Part shown: positions 33,005 to 42,424 of the stretch, piece by piece | Position numbering within the stretch: the stretch's first letter is position 1 | How the letters are laid out: each line of letters starts with the position of its first letter | Assembly (NCBI RefSeq): GCF_004564075.1 | Contig: NZ_CP038256.1 | Span: forward strand, 62,001-126,000 | From: Microbacterium sediminis | GTDB lineage: Bacteria > Actinomycetota > Actinomycetes > Actinomycetales > Microbacteriaceae | Direction of reading: 5' to 3' | Length of the DNA: 64,000 bases | Notes under the pieces: model-generated | Told to the model about the DNA's origin: nothing | What the model saw: the letters and a program-made list of their open reading frames with translations, nothing else | The model's database searches: none | Translations under genes and position numbers: made by a program

Positions 33005-33718
33005 TCAGGACTCGGTCAGCGGGTCCCGGCGGCGGCCGACCGCGACGATGCCCCAGGCCACGAGGGCGAAGGCGGCCGCGATCCCCACGATGTAGAGCGC
33101 GACGCCGCCGTAGCCGCCCTGCACGTGAGGGTTGAGGAACGGGTACGGGTACCACCACGGATCGCCGGTGGTCTGGTTCGTGATCAGGTTCGCGCGGACG
33201 AGCGTGTAGACCGCCCAGACGATCGGATACATCACGACGATCCCGATCGTGGCCCACGGCAGCCCGCGCCGCCGCGGGGCGAAGAGCACGTCGAGCAGCA
33301 GGAACAGCGGCCCCACCACGTGCAGCACCTCGTTCGACCACGCCACCGTCTGGCCCTGGGGCAGTTCGATGCCGCGCAGCAGCAGGTTGTAGACGATGCC
33401 GGTGATGATCATGAACGTGCTCACGGCCGCCAGGGCGATCGAGAGCCACGCCGGGTCGCGGTCCTCGCGGCGGGTCCAGCCGCGCACGGCGGCGATGACG
33501 AGCACGATCGCGGCGAAGAGGTTCGACTCGATCGTGAAGAAGCTGAAGAAGTTCGCGATCGAGGTGGGCAGGTGGAAGTCGTTGTCCACGGCGTTGCGCA
33601 GGGTGCGCGCCAGCTGCGCGAACGCCGCGGCGAGGATGAGCGCCGCCGCGGCGATCCGCAGCACGCTCCACGTCGTCGTCCGCACCGGGGTCCTCGTCGT
33701 GCTCGTCAGCGTCGCCAC
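33005..33718 (-). CDS. Pr6Pr family membrane protein
   Basis: This 237-residue protein has six predicted membrane helices and the family pattern NFFSFFTIESNLFAAIVLV, YNLLLRG, NEVLHVVGPLFLLLDVLF and YPYPFLNPH. Pr6Pr (FAR-17a/AIG1-like) proteins are integral membrane proteins of poorly known function. The GTG start at 33718 is 6 nt downstream of a minus-strand TACGCT, indicating a leaderless transcript. It is divergent from hsdM and independent of the MoxR operon. Confidence 0.85.
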   Translation of the reverse strand: MATLTSTTRTPVRTTTWSVLRIAAAALILAAAFAQLARTLRNAVDNDFHLPTSIANFFSFFTIESNLFAAIVLVIAAVRGWTRREDRDPAWLSIALAAVSTFMIITGIVYNLLLRGIELPQGQTVAWSNEVLHVVGPLFLLLDVLFAPRRRGLPWATIGIVVMYPIVWAVYTLVRANLITNQTTGDPWWYPYPFLNPHVQGGYGGVALYIVGIAAAFALVAWGIVAVGRRRDPLTES

Positions 33719-33724
33719 GCGGTC

Positions 33725-33730
33725 AGCGTA
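33725..33730 (-). promoter_or_regulatory. -10 element, leaderless start of the Pr6Pr gene
   Basis: TACGCT on the minus strand ends 6 nt before the GTG at 33718. Confidence 0.55.
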
Positions 33731-33820
33731 GCGGCGCGGGGCGCCTCCACGCGCGGTTTCCCCGGGGCGGACCGCGGCGGCGCGTCGTGCCCGGGCCCGG
33801 CCGCTGTCGGAAGCCGCACG

Positions 33821-33826
33821 TAAGCT
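33821..33826 (+). promoter_or_regulatory. hsdM: -10 element, leaderless start of hsdM
   Basis: TAAGCT ends 6 nt before the GTG at 33833; this is the head promoter of the restriction-modification operon. Confidence 0.5.
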
Positions 33827-33832
33827 CGATCC

Positions 33833-35305
33833 GTGATCACGGGTGAACTCAAGAGCAGGATCGATCGGGTCTGGGACGCGTTCTGGTCGGGCGGCATCTC
33901 GAACCCGCTCGAGGTGATCGAGCAGATCACCTATCTGCTGTTCCTCCGCCGTCTCGACGATCAGCAGACGGACGCCGAACGCGAGCTGCGGCTGACCGGC
34001 TCGACGTCGCGCCCGATGCCGTTCGGCGAGGGTCAGGACCACCTGCGCTGGTCGCGGCTGCGGGCGAATGGCGACAGCGCCGCGGTGTACGAGGTCATGT
34101 CGGAGCAGGTGTTTCCGTTCCTGCGTGGTCTCGGATCGGAGATCGCGGGCGTCGAGACCACCTACGGTGGCCACATGCGCGACGCGCGCTTCACGATCCC
34201 GAGCGCGGCGCTGCTCGGCAAGGTCATGGATCAGCTCGACGAGATCCCGATGAAGGATCGCGACACGAACGGCGACCTCTACGAATACCTGCTGTCGAAG
34301 ATCGCCTCGGCCGGCGTCAACGGGCAGTTCCGCACCCCGCGGCACATCATTCAGCTGATGGTCGACATGATGGCGCCGACGCCCGGCATGGAGATCGTCG
34401 ATCCCGCCTGCGGCACGGCGGGTTTCCTGATGGCCGCTGCGGAGTACATCCGCGCGGAGCACCCCGATGCGCTCGTCGACCAGGTGCAATCGAAGCACTT
34501 CCACCACTCGGCGTTCCACGGCTTCGACTTCGACTCCACGATGCTGCGGATCGGCTCGATGAACATGCTCATGCACGGTGTGAACGCACCCGACATCCGC
34601 TACCGCGACTCGCTCGCGGAGGGATCGGCGGATGACGCCGAGTCGTACGACATGGTGCTCGCCAACCCCCCGTTCGCCGGTTCTCTGGACTACGAGGCGA
34701 CGAGCAAGGAGCTGCAGCGCGTCGTCAAGACCAAGAAGACCGAGCTGCTGTTCCTCGCGCTCTTCCTGCGTCTGCTGAGGACAGGCGGTCGCGCCGCGGT
34801 GATTGTGCCCGACGGTGTGCTGTTCGGATCGAGCAAGGCCCACAAGGACCTGCGCCGCATGCTCGTCGACGAGCACAAGCTCGACGCCGTCGTGAAGCTG
34901 CCGTCGGGCGTCTTCAAGCCCTACGCCGGGGTGTCGACGGCGATCCTGTTCTTCACGAAGACCGGCGCTGGCGGCACCGATGACGTCTGGTTCTACGACG
35001 TGCGCAGCGACGGCTTCTCGCTCGATGACAAGCGCACGAAGCTCGAGACGTCGGACCTTCCCGATGTGCTGACCCGCTGGCGGAACCGCCCTGGGGAGAA
35101 GGAGCGCGCCCGCACGGATCAGTCGTTCCTCGTACCCGCCGACGAGATCCGCGAGCAGGGGTACGACCTCTCCATCAACCGCTACAAGGAGGTCGAGTAC
35201 GAGGAGGTCGAGCACCGCCCGGTGGCCGACATCCTCGCCGACGTCGAGCGTCTGAACGCGGAGATCGCTGACGGAGTGAAGGAACTGCGGGGGCTGCTGG
35301 CGTGA
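33833..35305 (+). CDS. hsdM: Type I restriction-modification system, N6-adenine methyltransferase subunit
   Basis: This 490-residue protein has the HsdM N-terminal helical domain (residues 1-130) and an N6-adenine methylase domain with SAM motif DPACGTAGFLMAA (about residue 185) and catalytic NPPF in VLANPPFAGS (about residue 280). With HsdS it methylates adenines at the system's recognition site. The GTG start is leaderless-like. hsdS overlaps its stop by 4 nt (GTGA). Both subunits look intact although the restriction gene is broken, so host methylation probably persists. Confidence 0.95.
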   Translation: MITGELKSRIDRVWDAFWSGGISNPLEVIEQITYLLFLRRLDDQQTDAERELRLTGSTSRPMPFGEGQDHLRWSRLRANGDSAAVYEVMSEQVFPFLRGLGSEIAGVETTYGGHMRDARFTIPSAALLGKVMDQLDEIPMKDRDTNGDLYEYLLSKIASAGVNGQFRTPRHIIQLMVDMMAPTPGMEIVDPACGTAGFLMAAAEYIRAEHPDALVDQVQSKHFHHSAFHGFDFDSTMLRIGSMNMLMHGVNAPDIRYRDSLAEGSADDAESYDMVLANPPFAGSLDYEATSKELQRVVKTKKTELLFLALFLRLLRTGGRAAVIVPDGVLFGSSKAHKDLRRMLVDEHKLDAVVKLPSGVFKPYAGVSTAILFFTKTGAGGTDDVWFYDVRSDGFSLDDKRTKLETSDLPDVLTRWRNRPGEKERARTDQSFLVPADEIREQGYDLSINRYKEVEYEEVEHRPVADILADVERLNAEIADGVKELRGLLA

Positions 35306-36432
35306 GGCGCCTCGGTGACGTCATCGCGCCGGCCTCCGGCCGCGCGGGGTCGGGCCATTCACTGCCGGTCTACTCCGTGACCAAGCATGCTGGATTCGTC
35401 CCGCAGCGCGACTACTTCAAGAAGCAGGTCGCGTCGGTCGACACGTCGTCGTACAAGGTCGTGCGCGCGGGGCAATTTGCCTATGCGACGATCCACCTCG
35501 ATGAGGGTGCAATTGGTTTCGCGCCGGAGGATTGCATCGTGAGTCCGATGTACACGGTATTCTCCGTGGACAGCGAGAAAGTCGACATCACATACCTGTT
35601 GAGACTGCTGCGCTCGCCTCAGGCGATTGCGCGCTACGGTTCGCTCGGGCGCGGTTCGGCGGAACGTCGCAAGTCAATCTCGCTCAAGGCGCTCGGGAGC
35701 CTTCTGGTTCCGATTCCGGACCTCCAGAAGCAGCGGCGGATCGCGGCGATCCTCGACGCGGCCGACGCGATCCGCGCGAAGCGCCGCGCCCAGCTCACCC
35801 ACCTCGACGAGCTCCCCCAGGCCCTCTTCCGTGAGATGTTCGGGGGCGGCTTCGACACGGTGAGGCTGGGAGACGTGGCTTCCTTTGTGCGCGGTGTCAC
35901 GTACAAGCCAGCCGAGGTGTCGGCAAGAGGTGTCGGGGTGATGCGCACGAAGAATGTGCAGAAGCGCCTATATCTCGGCGATGTCGTGCGGATCACGCCA
36001 AGCGAGCCCATCAAGGATGAGAAGTTCCTCCGCCAAGGTGACACCCTCATCTCCAGCGCCAATAGCTGGAACCTTGTCGGGAGGTGCTGCTTCGTGGACG
36101 ACCTCCCGGAAAGGTTCGTCATCGGAGGTTTCGTTGTAGCTCTGCGACCGAGCAGTCGCATCGATCCGCTGTTCCTACATCAGTGGTTCAGCGGCCCCGA
36201 GGTCCAGGCGACAGTTCGTAGCTTCGGTAATCGGACCACGAACATCTCGAACCTCGACATTAGCCGCACCAAATCATTGCTTCTCCCTCTCCCGCCACTT
36301 CGCCTGCAGCAGGAGTTCGCCGACAAGGTCGAGGCGATTCATGCCGAGCGCGCCCGCGTCGCTCGTGCGCTCGAAGCCGACGACGAGCTCTTCGCTGCCC
36401 TCCAGCACCGAGCCTTCCGCGGGGAGCTGTGA
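35302..36432 (+). CDS. hsdS: Type I restriction-modification system, specificity subunit
   Basis: This 376-residue protein has the two-half HsdS design. Target-recognition domain 1 spans about residues 1-130. A central conserved helix region follows (LLVPIPDLQKQRRIAAILD, then LTHLDELPQALFREMFG). Domain 2 starts near VRLGDVASFVRGVTYKPAEV, and a distal helix ends in ALQHRAFRGEL. It sets the DNA sequence read by the complex. Codon use in both recognition domains is less GC-biased than in the conserved parts, as expected for exchangeable domains. The GTG start overlaps the hsdM stop, and the NYN gene overlaps its own stop. Confidence 0.93.
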   Translation: MRRLGDVIAPASGRAGSGHSLPVYSVTKHAGFVPQRDYFKKQVASVDTSSYKVVRAGQFAYATIHLDEGAIGFAPEDCIVSPMYTVFSVDSEKVDITYLLRLLRSPQAIARYGSLGRGSAERRKSISLKALGSLLVPIPDLQKQRRIAAILDAADAIRAKRRAQLTHLDELPQALFREMFGGGFDTVRLGDVASFVRGVTYKPAEVSARGVGVMRTKNVQKRLYLGDVVRITPSEPIKDEKFLRQGDTLISSANSWNLVGRCCFVDDLPERFVIGGFVVALRPSSRIDPLFLHQWFSGPEVQATVRSFGNRTTNISNLDISRTKSLLLPLPPLRLQQEFADKVEAIHAERARVARALEADDELFAALQHRAFRGEL

Positions 36433-37145
36433 TGGCAGAGTCGTCGGCGCGGCCGACTGCGGCCCTATACGTCGACGGCTTCAACCTGTACCGGCGTCTT
36501 CTGGAGGGCCAGCCGCAGGACAAGTGGCTCGACCTCGAAGCGCTCGCCGAGCGGTTGCTTCCCGAGTTCGAGGTCGTGGCCGTTCGGTACTTCACGGCGG
36601 TGATCAAGCCGCTGCCCGGCAAGGATCGAAACGCTCCCCAGCGTCAGCAGGCGTACTTGCGAGCACTGCGCACTCTGCCGCGCACGAGCATCTTCGAGGG
36701 CAAGTTCCGCGTGGACACACGTGTGATGCCGGTGCACCCGGTCGAGCTGCTCGCAGATGGTTCGGCGAAGACCGTGCGGGTCAAGAAGACGGAGGAGAAG
36801 GGGTCCGACGTCGCGCTCGCCAGCATGCTCCTCGTCGATGCCATGCGCGGGCTTGCCGACTGCTTCGTGGTGCTGAGCAACGACTCCGATCTCGTGATGC
36901 CGATCCGCATGGTGAAGGAGGAACTGGGGCGGCAGGTCGGGATCCTGTCACCGGTCGACGAGAAGCGCTCGAGCAACGAACTGCGCCAGCTCGATCTCGA
37001 CCTCTTCCGGCGAGTGCCGGTCTCGGCGCTCGCCGAGTGCCAGCTCCCTGACGAGCTCAGCGATGAGCACGGCACGGTGAGGCGCCCCGAGAAGTGGAGC
37101 ATAAATTCCGAAGGCCCCGCCGAAGCGAGGCCTTCTAACCAGTAG
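36432..37145 (+). CDS. NYN domain (PIN-like) nuclease in the type I R-M operon
   Basis: This 237-residue protein has the NYN/LabA-type metal-site acids: LYVDGFNLYR at residues 12-21, EKGSDVALASMLLVDA and LSNDSDLVMP near residue 155. NYN domains are Mg-dependent RNases or nucleases. The ATG at 36432 sits inside the hsdS stop (TGATG) with GGGGAG 5 nt upstream, so it is translationally coupled to hsdS and not a chance neighbour. The last codons overlap a 7-bp hairpin (37110-37135) that may terminate transcription. Its role in the R-M system is unknown; an accessory defence or control function is inferred. Confidence 0.85.
   Translation: MAESSARPTAALYVDGFNLYRRLLEGQPQDKWLDLEALAERLLPEFEVVAVRYFTAVIKPLPGKDRNAPQRQQAYLRALRTLPRTSIFEGKFRVDTRVMPVHPVELLADGSAKTVRVKKTEEKGSDVALASMLLVDAMRGLADCFVVLSNDSDLVMPIRMVKEELGRQVGILSPVDEKRSSNELRQLDLDLFRRVPVSALAECQLPDELSDEHGTVRRPEKWSINSEGPAEARPSNQ
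37110..37135 (+). terminator. Hairpin overlapping the end of the NYN gene
   Basis: GAAGGCC (37110-37116) pairs with GGCCTTC (37129-37135). It ends 8 nt before the stop codon and would separate hsdMS-NYN transcription from hsdR, which has its own -10-like TACGCT at 37332-37337. Confidence 0.45.
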
Positions 37146-37193
37146 CCGAAGCATCTGGGGGTGTACGTATCAGCGTAGCCGATACCGGCAGGT

Positions 37194-37212
37194 GCGGTAA
37201 CCGGTTATCCGC
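37194..37212. promoter_or_regulatory. Palindrome upstream of hsdR
   Basis: A near-palindrome centred on the perfect TAACCGGTTA core lies in the 222-base gap between the NYN gene and hsdR. The gap holds no gene. A TACGCT hexamer at 37332-37337 is the likely hsdR -10 element, so this palindrome could be an upstream operator. Confidence 0.4.
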
Positions 37213-37367
37213 GAGGAACGCATCCCTGGGCGTCTTTCCCGGTCACCCGCGTTGAACAACCTCTCACCCGCCACCGACATTCCCGTCACGGGCCGGATCT
37301 GCCGACCACACGCGATGTCGCACGGCGCCGATACGCTGATCCTGACTTCTGTGTGATCGGGGGATCG

Positions 37368-39996
37368 GTGAGCAACTTCGGGTTCATCCGCGACGAGTGG
37401 CCGGAGCTGTATGAGGCGTGTCAGCGGGCGGAGTCGTACGTTCTCTCCGACGCGCAGGCGGCGGGCAAGTACGCGCGCAGCGCGGTGGAGGCGGTCGTCG
37501 AGTACCTGTTCGTCGAGGTCTTCGGTCTGCCCGAGCCGTACCGGAGCGATCTCAACGCGCGGATGAACGACAACCAGTTCAAGCTGCGCACGTCCGTCGT
37601 GAACGCGAAGATGAACATCATCCGCCGAGTCGGCAATGACGCCGTCCACGAGAAGCGCAAGCTCTCGTCGCGGGAGGCGCTCGAGCTGCTGCGGCACCTC
37701 TTCGACGTCGTGGTCTGGACCGTCAAGCACTACTCGACGTTCCCCGAGGCGGCGCCGCTCGGATCGCGGTTCGATGTCGAGATCGTGAAGCGCCGCGCGC
37801 CCCTCACGGCCGAGCAGCAGATCGCGCTCGCAAAGCGGATCAAGGCGGATCAGGAGGCCGCGGAACGGGCGCTCGCGGAGCGCGATGCGACTCTCGCCGA
37901 GCGCGACGCCGAGATCGCGCGGCTGCGGCAGCAGATCGCGGCGGCGCAGGCGGCGGACACGACTGCGGACAGTCACGACTATCGCGAGGACGACACTCGT
38001 CGTCAGCTCATCGACCTCCTCCTCCACGAGGCCGGATGGCCGCTCGATCAGCCCCGCGACCGCGAGTACAGGGTCGAGGGCATGCCGGTCATCCCCGGCG
38101 TGAACGAGTCGGGCGTCGGGTACGTCGACTACGTGCTGTGGGGCGCCGACGGGCTTCCGCTCGCGCTCGTCGAGGCGAAGCGCACGATCAAAGATCCGGC
38201 TGCCGGCGGCCCGCAGGCGAAGCTCTACGCGGACCGGCTGGAGGCGGTCACGGGGCGGCGACCCGTCATCTTCCTGTCCAACGGTGATCGGCACCAGATC
38301 TGGGACGACGCCGCCGGCTATCCGCCGCGCGCCGTCGCCGGTTTCTACACGCGCGACGAGCTGGAGCTGATGGTCCGGCGCCGCGCGCTCCGGCGGCCGC
38401 TCACGGCCGCGCCCGTCGACACGGCCATCGCTGGGCGTCCGTACCAGCTCCGCGCGATCGCGAAGGTCGGGGAGCATTTCGATGCGCTCCAGCGCAGGGC
38501 GCTGCTGGTCATGGCGACCGGCACCGGGAAGACGCGCACCACTGTCGCGCTCGTCAAGCAGCTCATGGCGCAGGGCTGGGTCAAGCGCGTGCTGTTCCTC
38601 GCCGACCGGACCGCGCTCGTCAGTCAGGCCGGGCGGGCGTTCTCCGAGCACCTTCCCGACGTCGCCACCGCGAATCTCACGTCTGACAGGGTCACCAAGG
38701 GCCGCGTCTACCTCTCCACCTATCCGACGATGATGAATCTCGTCGAGGGCGACCGGGGCCCGCGCGGCGAACGGCGGTTCGGGCCGGGGTTCTTCGATCT
38801 CATCGTCATCGACGAGGCGCATCGCTCGGTGTACCAGAAGTACGGCGCGCTGTTCGACTGGTTCGACGGGCTGCTGCTCGGTCTGACCGCCACGCCCGTG
38901 GACGACATCGCGCGGAGCACGTACCGGCTGTTCGGCCTCGAGCCCGGCGTGCCCACAGACTCGTACCCGCTCGATGAGGCGATCGCGGACGGTTACCTCG
39001 TCGGGCCGGAGGGCTACTCATATGACCTCGGCTTCCACCGCCGTGGCGTGCGCTACGACGACCTCTCTGAGGAGGAGCGGGAGGAGTGGGACACCCTGGA
39101 TTGGGACGAGGAGAGCGACCACGACGACCCGCCGATCGAGGTCGAGGCGGCCCGGGTCTTCCGCACGCTCTTCAACGCCGACACGGTCGACAAGGCGCTT
39201 GCCGAGCTCATGACCCATGGCCACCGGGTGGCGGGAGGTGACCGACTCGGCAAGACGATCGTCTTCGCGAAGAATCAGCGCCACGCGGATTTCATCAAGG
39301 AGCGGTTCGATGCGCAGTACCCCCACCTCGGTGGGGACTTCGCGCAGGTGATCACACACGCGTCCTCGTACGCGCAGCGCCTCATCGACGACTTCTCACA
39401 GCCGGCAAAGGCCCCGCACATCGCGATCAGCGTCGACATGCTCGACACCGGCATCGACGTGCCCGAGGTGCTCAATCTCGTGCTGTTCAAGGAGGTGCAC
39501 TCGAAGACCAAATTCTGGCAGATGATCGGGCGCGGAACGCGGCTGGCACCGGGGGTGTTCGGCGACACGGGCGACCCATCGACGGACGACAAGTCGGGCT
39601 TCCGGGTCTTCGACTTCTGCGGCAACCTCGACTTCTTCCGGATGGAGCCCGCCGATCGCGCTGCTTCGGTGCCGGCATCACTGGGCAGCCGACTCTTCGC
39701 GACGCGCGCGGCGCTCGTCAGCAGGATCGCCCCGGGTACGGACGACGCGGAGGCCCGCGCCTCTGCCGCCGCGTGGCTGAGCGAGTTCGTCGCCGGGATT
39801 CCCGCGGAGTCGTTCGTTGCGCGCCCGCACCGGGAGCTCATCGAGCGATACCGGGACATCGCGGCGTGGCAGGCGCCGATCGGCGCGGTCGAGGCGGGAG
39901 ACGTCGCCGCCGCGCTGGGCGGCATGCCGACGGCGGTTGCCGACGACGACGAGCAGGCGAAGAGGTTCGACCTGCTCCTGCTGCGCCGTGAGCTAG
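37368..39996 (+). pseudogene. hsdR: Type I restriction subunit R, N-terminal part, cut by insertion
   Basis: About 876 native residues remain. They include an N-terminal DUF4145-like domain, a coiled coil (residues 145-195), the nuclease site VDYVLW...ALVEAKR (D-ExK), helicase Walker A ATGTGKTRT, VIDEAHRS and LTATPVDD, and MIGRGTRLAP. The frame then enters the IS481 copy and stops at 40013 after five foreign residues. The missing C-terminal domain lies at 43539-44321. The GTG at 37368 fits the EcoEI-type start SNFGF; an in-frame GTG at 37353 is possible. The truncated product keeps nuclease and helicase motifs but loses the domain that docks to the methylase core, so restriction is probably lost. 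Confidence 0.92.
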
Positions 39997-39997
39997 G
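39992..39997. repeat. 6-bp target duplication GCTAGG, left of IS481 copy A
   Basis: GCTAGG here is repeated at 41108-41113, directly flanking IS481 copy A. The core CTAG matches the known NCTAGN preference of IS481-type elements. Confidence 0.85.
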
Positions 39998-40991
39998 TGT
40001 GATGTCCAGGTAGGTTGTTTTCGATCCTGCTGATAGGCGGGCCTCCGATCGCGGAGTGGTGCCTGTGATGATTGTAGAAGTGCAACCAACCCGGAAGCGC
40101 CGCGCGGCGCTCGGCTTCTGATCCGTAGAACCGGGCATATGCCCAACCATCGGCGAGGGTGCGGTGGAACCGCTCGATCTTCCCATTCGTCTGCGGCCGG
40201 TAGGGGCGGGTCTTCTTCGCCGTGATTCCGAGCTGGGTGCAGGTATCGCGCCAGGCATATGACTTGTAGGCGGAGCCGTTGTCCGAGAGGACACGCTTGA
40301 CGCGGACGCCACGGTCGGCGAACCAGGCGACGGCGCGGCGCAGGACACCGATCGCGGTGTCCGCTTTCTCGTCCGAGCAGATCTCGGCGTAGGCGACGCG
40401 GGAGTGGTCGTCGATGACGGTGTGAACGAACGCGGTGCCCAGGCGCGGCTCATAGCGGTGGTTCCGGCTCTGCAGACGGGTAGCGGTGGCCTCGCGGTTG
40501 CGCTCGCCCTGGACTCGGCCGACGTAACGGTGCCCGCCGCCATCGGGGATGTTGCCGAACTTGGTGACGTCGACGTGGAGCAGCGAGCCGGGATGATCAT
40601 GCTCGTACCGGCGGATCGGCTCACCGCTGACCCGGTCGATATGGCTGAGTCTGTTGATCCGGCATCGCACCAGGACTGCGTGGACGGTCGAGGCGGGCAG
40701 ACCGAGCTCGCCAGCGATCTGGACCGGGCCGAGACGGCGTCGCCACCTCGCTTTCACGATCTTCTTGACCACGGGCAGCGGTGTCCTCGCCGGCATCGAC
40801 CGTGGGCGGCTCGATCGGTCCGTCATCCCGGTCGGCCCCTCGGCTCGGAACCGGGCAGCCCACTTCCTGGCTGTGACGGGCGAGACCATGAACATCTTCG
40901 CCGCCAGGGACGGCGGCCAGCCGTCCTCGACGATCAGGCGCGCCAGCCGAAGACGAGCGCGTGGTGTCAGGGCAGCGTTAGCGTGGGACAT
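39993..40991 (-). CDS. IS481 family DDE transposase (copy A)
   Basis: This 332-residue transposase has an N-terminal helix-turn-helix (ARLRLARLIVEDGWPPSLAA, then MVSPVTARKWAARF) and an rve/DDE integrase core: HVDVTKF, TVIDDHSRVAYAEI, LSDNGSAYKS, RPQTNGKIERFHRTLADGWAY. AGGAGG lies 5 nt before the ATG. The coding frame runs through the terminal inverted repeat, and its TAG stop is the CTAG of the target duplication, so the last residue (Thr here, Ser in copy B) depends on the insertion site. Confidence 0.93.
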   Translation of the reverse strand: MSHANAALTPRARLRLARLIVEDGWPPSLAAKMFMVSPVTARKWAARFRAEGPTGMTDRSSRPRSMPARTPLPVVKKIVKARWRRRLGPVQIAGELGLPASTVHAVLVRCRINRLSHIDRVSGEPIRRYEHDHPGSLLHVDVTKFGNIPDGGGHRYVGRVQGERNREATATRLQSRNHRYEPRLGTAFVHTVIDDHSRVAYAEICSDEKADTAIGVLRRAVAWFADRGVRVKRVLSDNGSAYKSYAWRDTCTQLGITAKKTRPYRPQTNGKIERFHRTLADGWAYARFYGSEAERRAALPGWLHFYNHHRHHSAIGGPPISRIENNLPGHHT

Positions 40992-41107
40992 GAGGGCCTC
41001 CTGGTTCGTGAAGCGGTTGAACTCAACAGCTCCACTTCATAACCGGAGGCCCTCGCCCATCAGCTCCTCACAGCCGTGTCGCCGAAACAACGTCCCTGGA
41101 CATCACA
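39998..41107 (-). mobile_element. IS481 family insertion sequence, copy A
   Basis: This 1110-bp element is bounded by the inverted repeats TGTGATGTCCAGG and CCTGGACATCACA and by a GCTAGG duplication. It carries one transposase gene on the minus strand. It appears virtually identical to copy B at 42425-43534 (constant offset of 2427 bases), so transposition is recent. It sits exactly in the CTAG at the left border of the IS5-family element. Confidence 0.92.
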
Positions 41108-41175
41108 GCTAGGGCGTGTTGATCAAGAAGGTGCGGGGTGGCCAGCCGCCGTGAGTTGCGCGGGAGAATGGGCGT

Positions 41176-41505
41176 GTGAAGATCCAGGTGCTGCATATCG
41201 AGGATTGCCCGAATTGGCAGGAGGCGGGCGATCGAGTACGGCTGGTGCTCGACTCGATCGGACGGGGCGATGTTCCGGTGGAGTTCGTGTTGATCCGCAC
41301 CGAGGCTGAGGCGGTGAGCTCTGGTTTCGCGGGCTCGCCCACGATTCTTCTGGACGGTCAGGACTTGTTCCCGTCCCAGGGGAACACTGCCGACTTGGCG
41401 TGCAGGGTCTATCTGACCGAGCGCGGCTTTGCGGGTGCGCCGACGGTGGGACAGCTTGAGCGCACGCTGCAGGAGCGCGAAGCGCTCAGCGGAGATCGGT
41501 CTTGA
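41176..41505 (+). CDS. Thioredoxin-fold-like passenger protein
   Basis: This 109-residue protein begins MKIQVLHIEDCPNW, a thioredoxin-like first strand followed by Cys-Pro where CxxC would be (only one Cys), and continues GFAGSPTILLDGQDLFPSQG, resembling the cis-Pro loop region. Similar small proteins occur near mercury and arsenic resistance genes in actinobacteria (recalled, not checked). GGGAG lies 9 nt before the GTG start. It lies inside the IS5-family ends and overlaps the transposase 3' end by 20 bases in tail-to-tail orientation. Function unknown; thiol or metal binding is inferred. Confidence 0.75.
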   Translation: MKIQVLHIEDCPNWQEAGDRVRLVLDSIGRGDVPVEFVLIRTEAEAVSSGFAGSPTILLDGQDLFPSQGNTADLACRVYLTERGFAGAPTVGQLERTLQEREALSGDRS

Positions 41506-42371
41506 TCCAGATCAGCGCCGCGGCGAGGCTGACGGCGGCTCGGTAGTTGCGGGCGAGTTTGTCCGAGCGCATCGCGATGCCGCGCCACTGCTTGAGACGG
41601 TTGAAGCAGCGTTCTACGACGTTGCGTCCCTTGTAGCGTTCCTTCTGCTTGTCGCCGAAAGCGATCGGCCGGCCCGGCTTCTTGCGGCGGTGCGCGATCT
41701 GGTCGTCCCGCTCGGGGATGGTCGCCGCGATCCTCCGGTCGCGGAGCCAGGCGCGGTTCGCCCTTGAGGGGTACCCCTTGTCGGCGAGCACCCGGTCGGG
41801 GCGGGTGCGGGGGCGGCCCTTCCCGTCGCGGGGAACGCGGATGTTCTCCAGCACCGCGCTCATCATCGTGGTGTCGTTGATGTTCCCGGCGGTGATCATC
41901 ATGCTCAGCGGCCGGCCGCGCCCGTCGCAGACCAGGTGCAGTTTGGTCGTCAGCCCGCCGCGGGAGCGTCCGATCCCGTGATCAGGCGGCTCGGACCACG
42001 GATTCTTGTGATTCGGCACAGCCCCCTGTGTCCCGGGCGAGGGTCGCGCCGTGCTGATGCACGCGCGCGATCGTGGAGTCGATCGAGACGACCCAGTCGA
42101 TTTCCCCAGCGGCGTCGGCCTGCTTCTGCACCTCGGTGAGCAGCTTCTGCCAGGTGCCGTCCCCGGCCCACCGGTTGAACCGCTTGTAGATCGAGTTCCA
42201 CTTCCCGAACCGTTCCGGAACGTCACGCCACGGCGCACCGGTCCGGTACTTCCACGCCATCCCCTCGATAGCGAGCCGGTGATCCGTCCACGGCCGCGAC
42301 CGACCGGTCACCGTCGGCATCAACGGCTCCATCACGGCCCACACCTCGTCAGAGATCTCCTGTCGCGTCAC
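41486..42371 (-). CDS. IS5 family transposase, two frames joined by frameshift
   Basis: The first frame (42371-41982, 129 residues) holds the DUF4096-type start MTRQEISDEVWAVMEPLMP and the first catalytic Asp in VVSIDSTIARVHQH. The second frame, ending at 41486, continues PNHKNPWSEPPDHGIGRSRG and LHLVCDGRGRPL, with the second Asp in VLADKGYPS and the Glu in NVVERCFNRLKQW. Joining needs a +1 (or -2) shift near the run of five G (42022-42026, read on the minus strand). Frameshifting is normal for the IS427 group, so it may be programmed; a decayed gene is the alternative. Confidence 0.82.
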
Positions 42372-42418
42372 CGTTCAAGACTCACCCACCGAGGAGCGGA
42401 ACCTCTTGATCAACACGC

Positions 42419-42424
42419 CCTAGC
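42419..42424. repeat. 6-bp target duplication CCTAGC, left of IS481 copy B
   Basis: CCTAGC here is repeated at 43535-43540, directly flanking IS481 copy B. It differs from the copy A duplication (GCTAGG), showing two separate insertion events. Confidence 0.85.

Larger units (their letters stand above)
41112..42420. mobile_element. IS5 family (IS427-like) element with a passenger gene
   Basis: This 1309-bp element has perfect 17-bp terminal inverted repeats (GGGCGTGTTGATCAAGA at 41112-41128 and its complement at 42404-42420). It is flanked by CTAG on both sides, the duplication being TA to CTAG depending on where the palindrome is cut. It holds a two-frame transposase gene (minus strand) and, within the same ends, a thioredoxin-like gene (plus strand). 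The usual group length is about 0.8-0.9 kb, so roughly 0.37 kb is cargo. It was the first element to enter hsdR. Confidence 0.85.

Noticed and set aside
40404..41042. Plus-strand frames of 212 and 152 residues inside the IS481 copies
   Set aside because: They are antisense to the transposase and simply copied with the element.
41982..42371. IS5 transposase called as a dead gene because of its two frames
   Set aside because: The two frames join at a G-run and together hold all three catalytic acids, and frameshifted expression is usual in this group, so a frameshifted gene is the better reading, though not proven.
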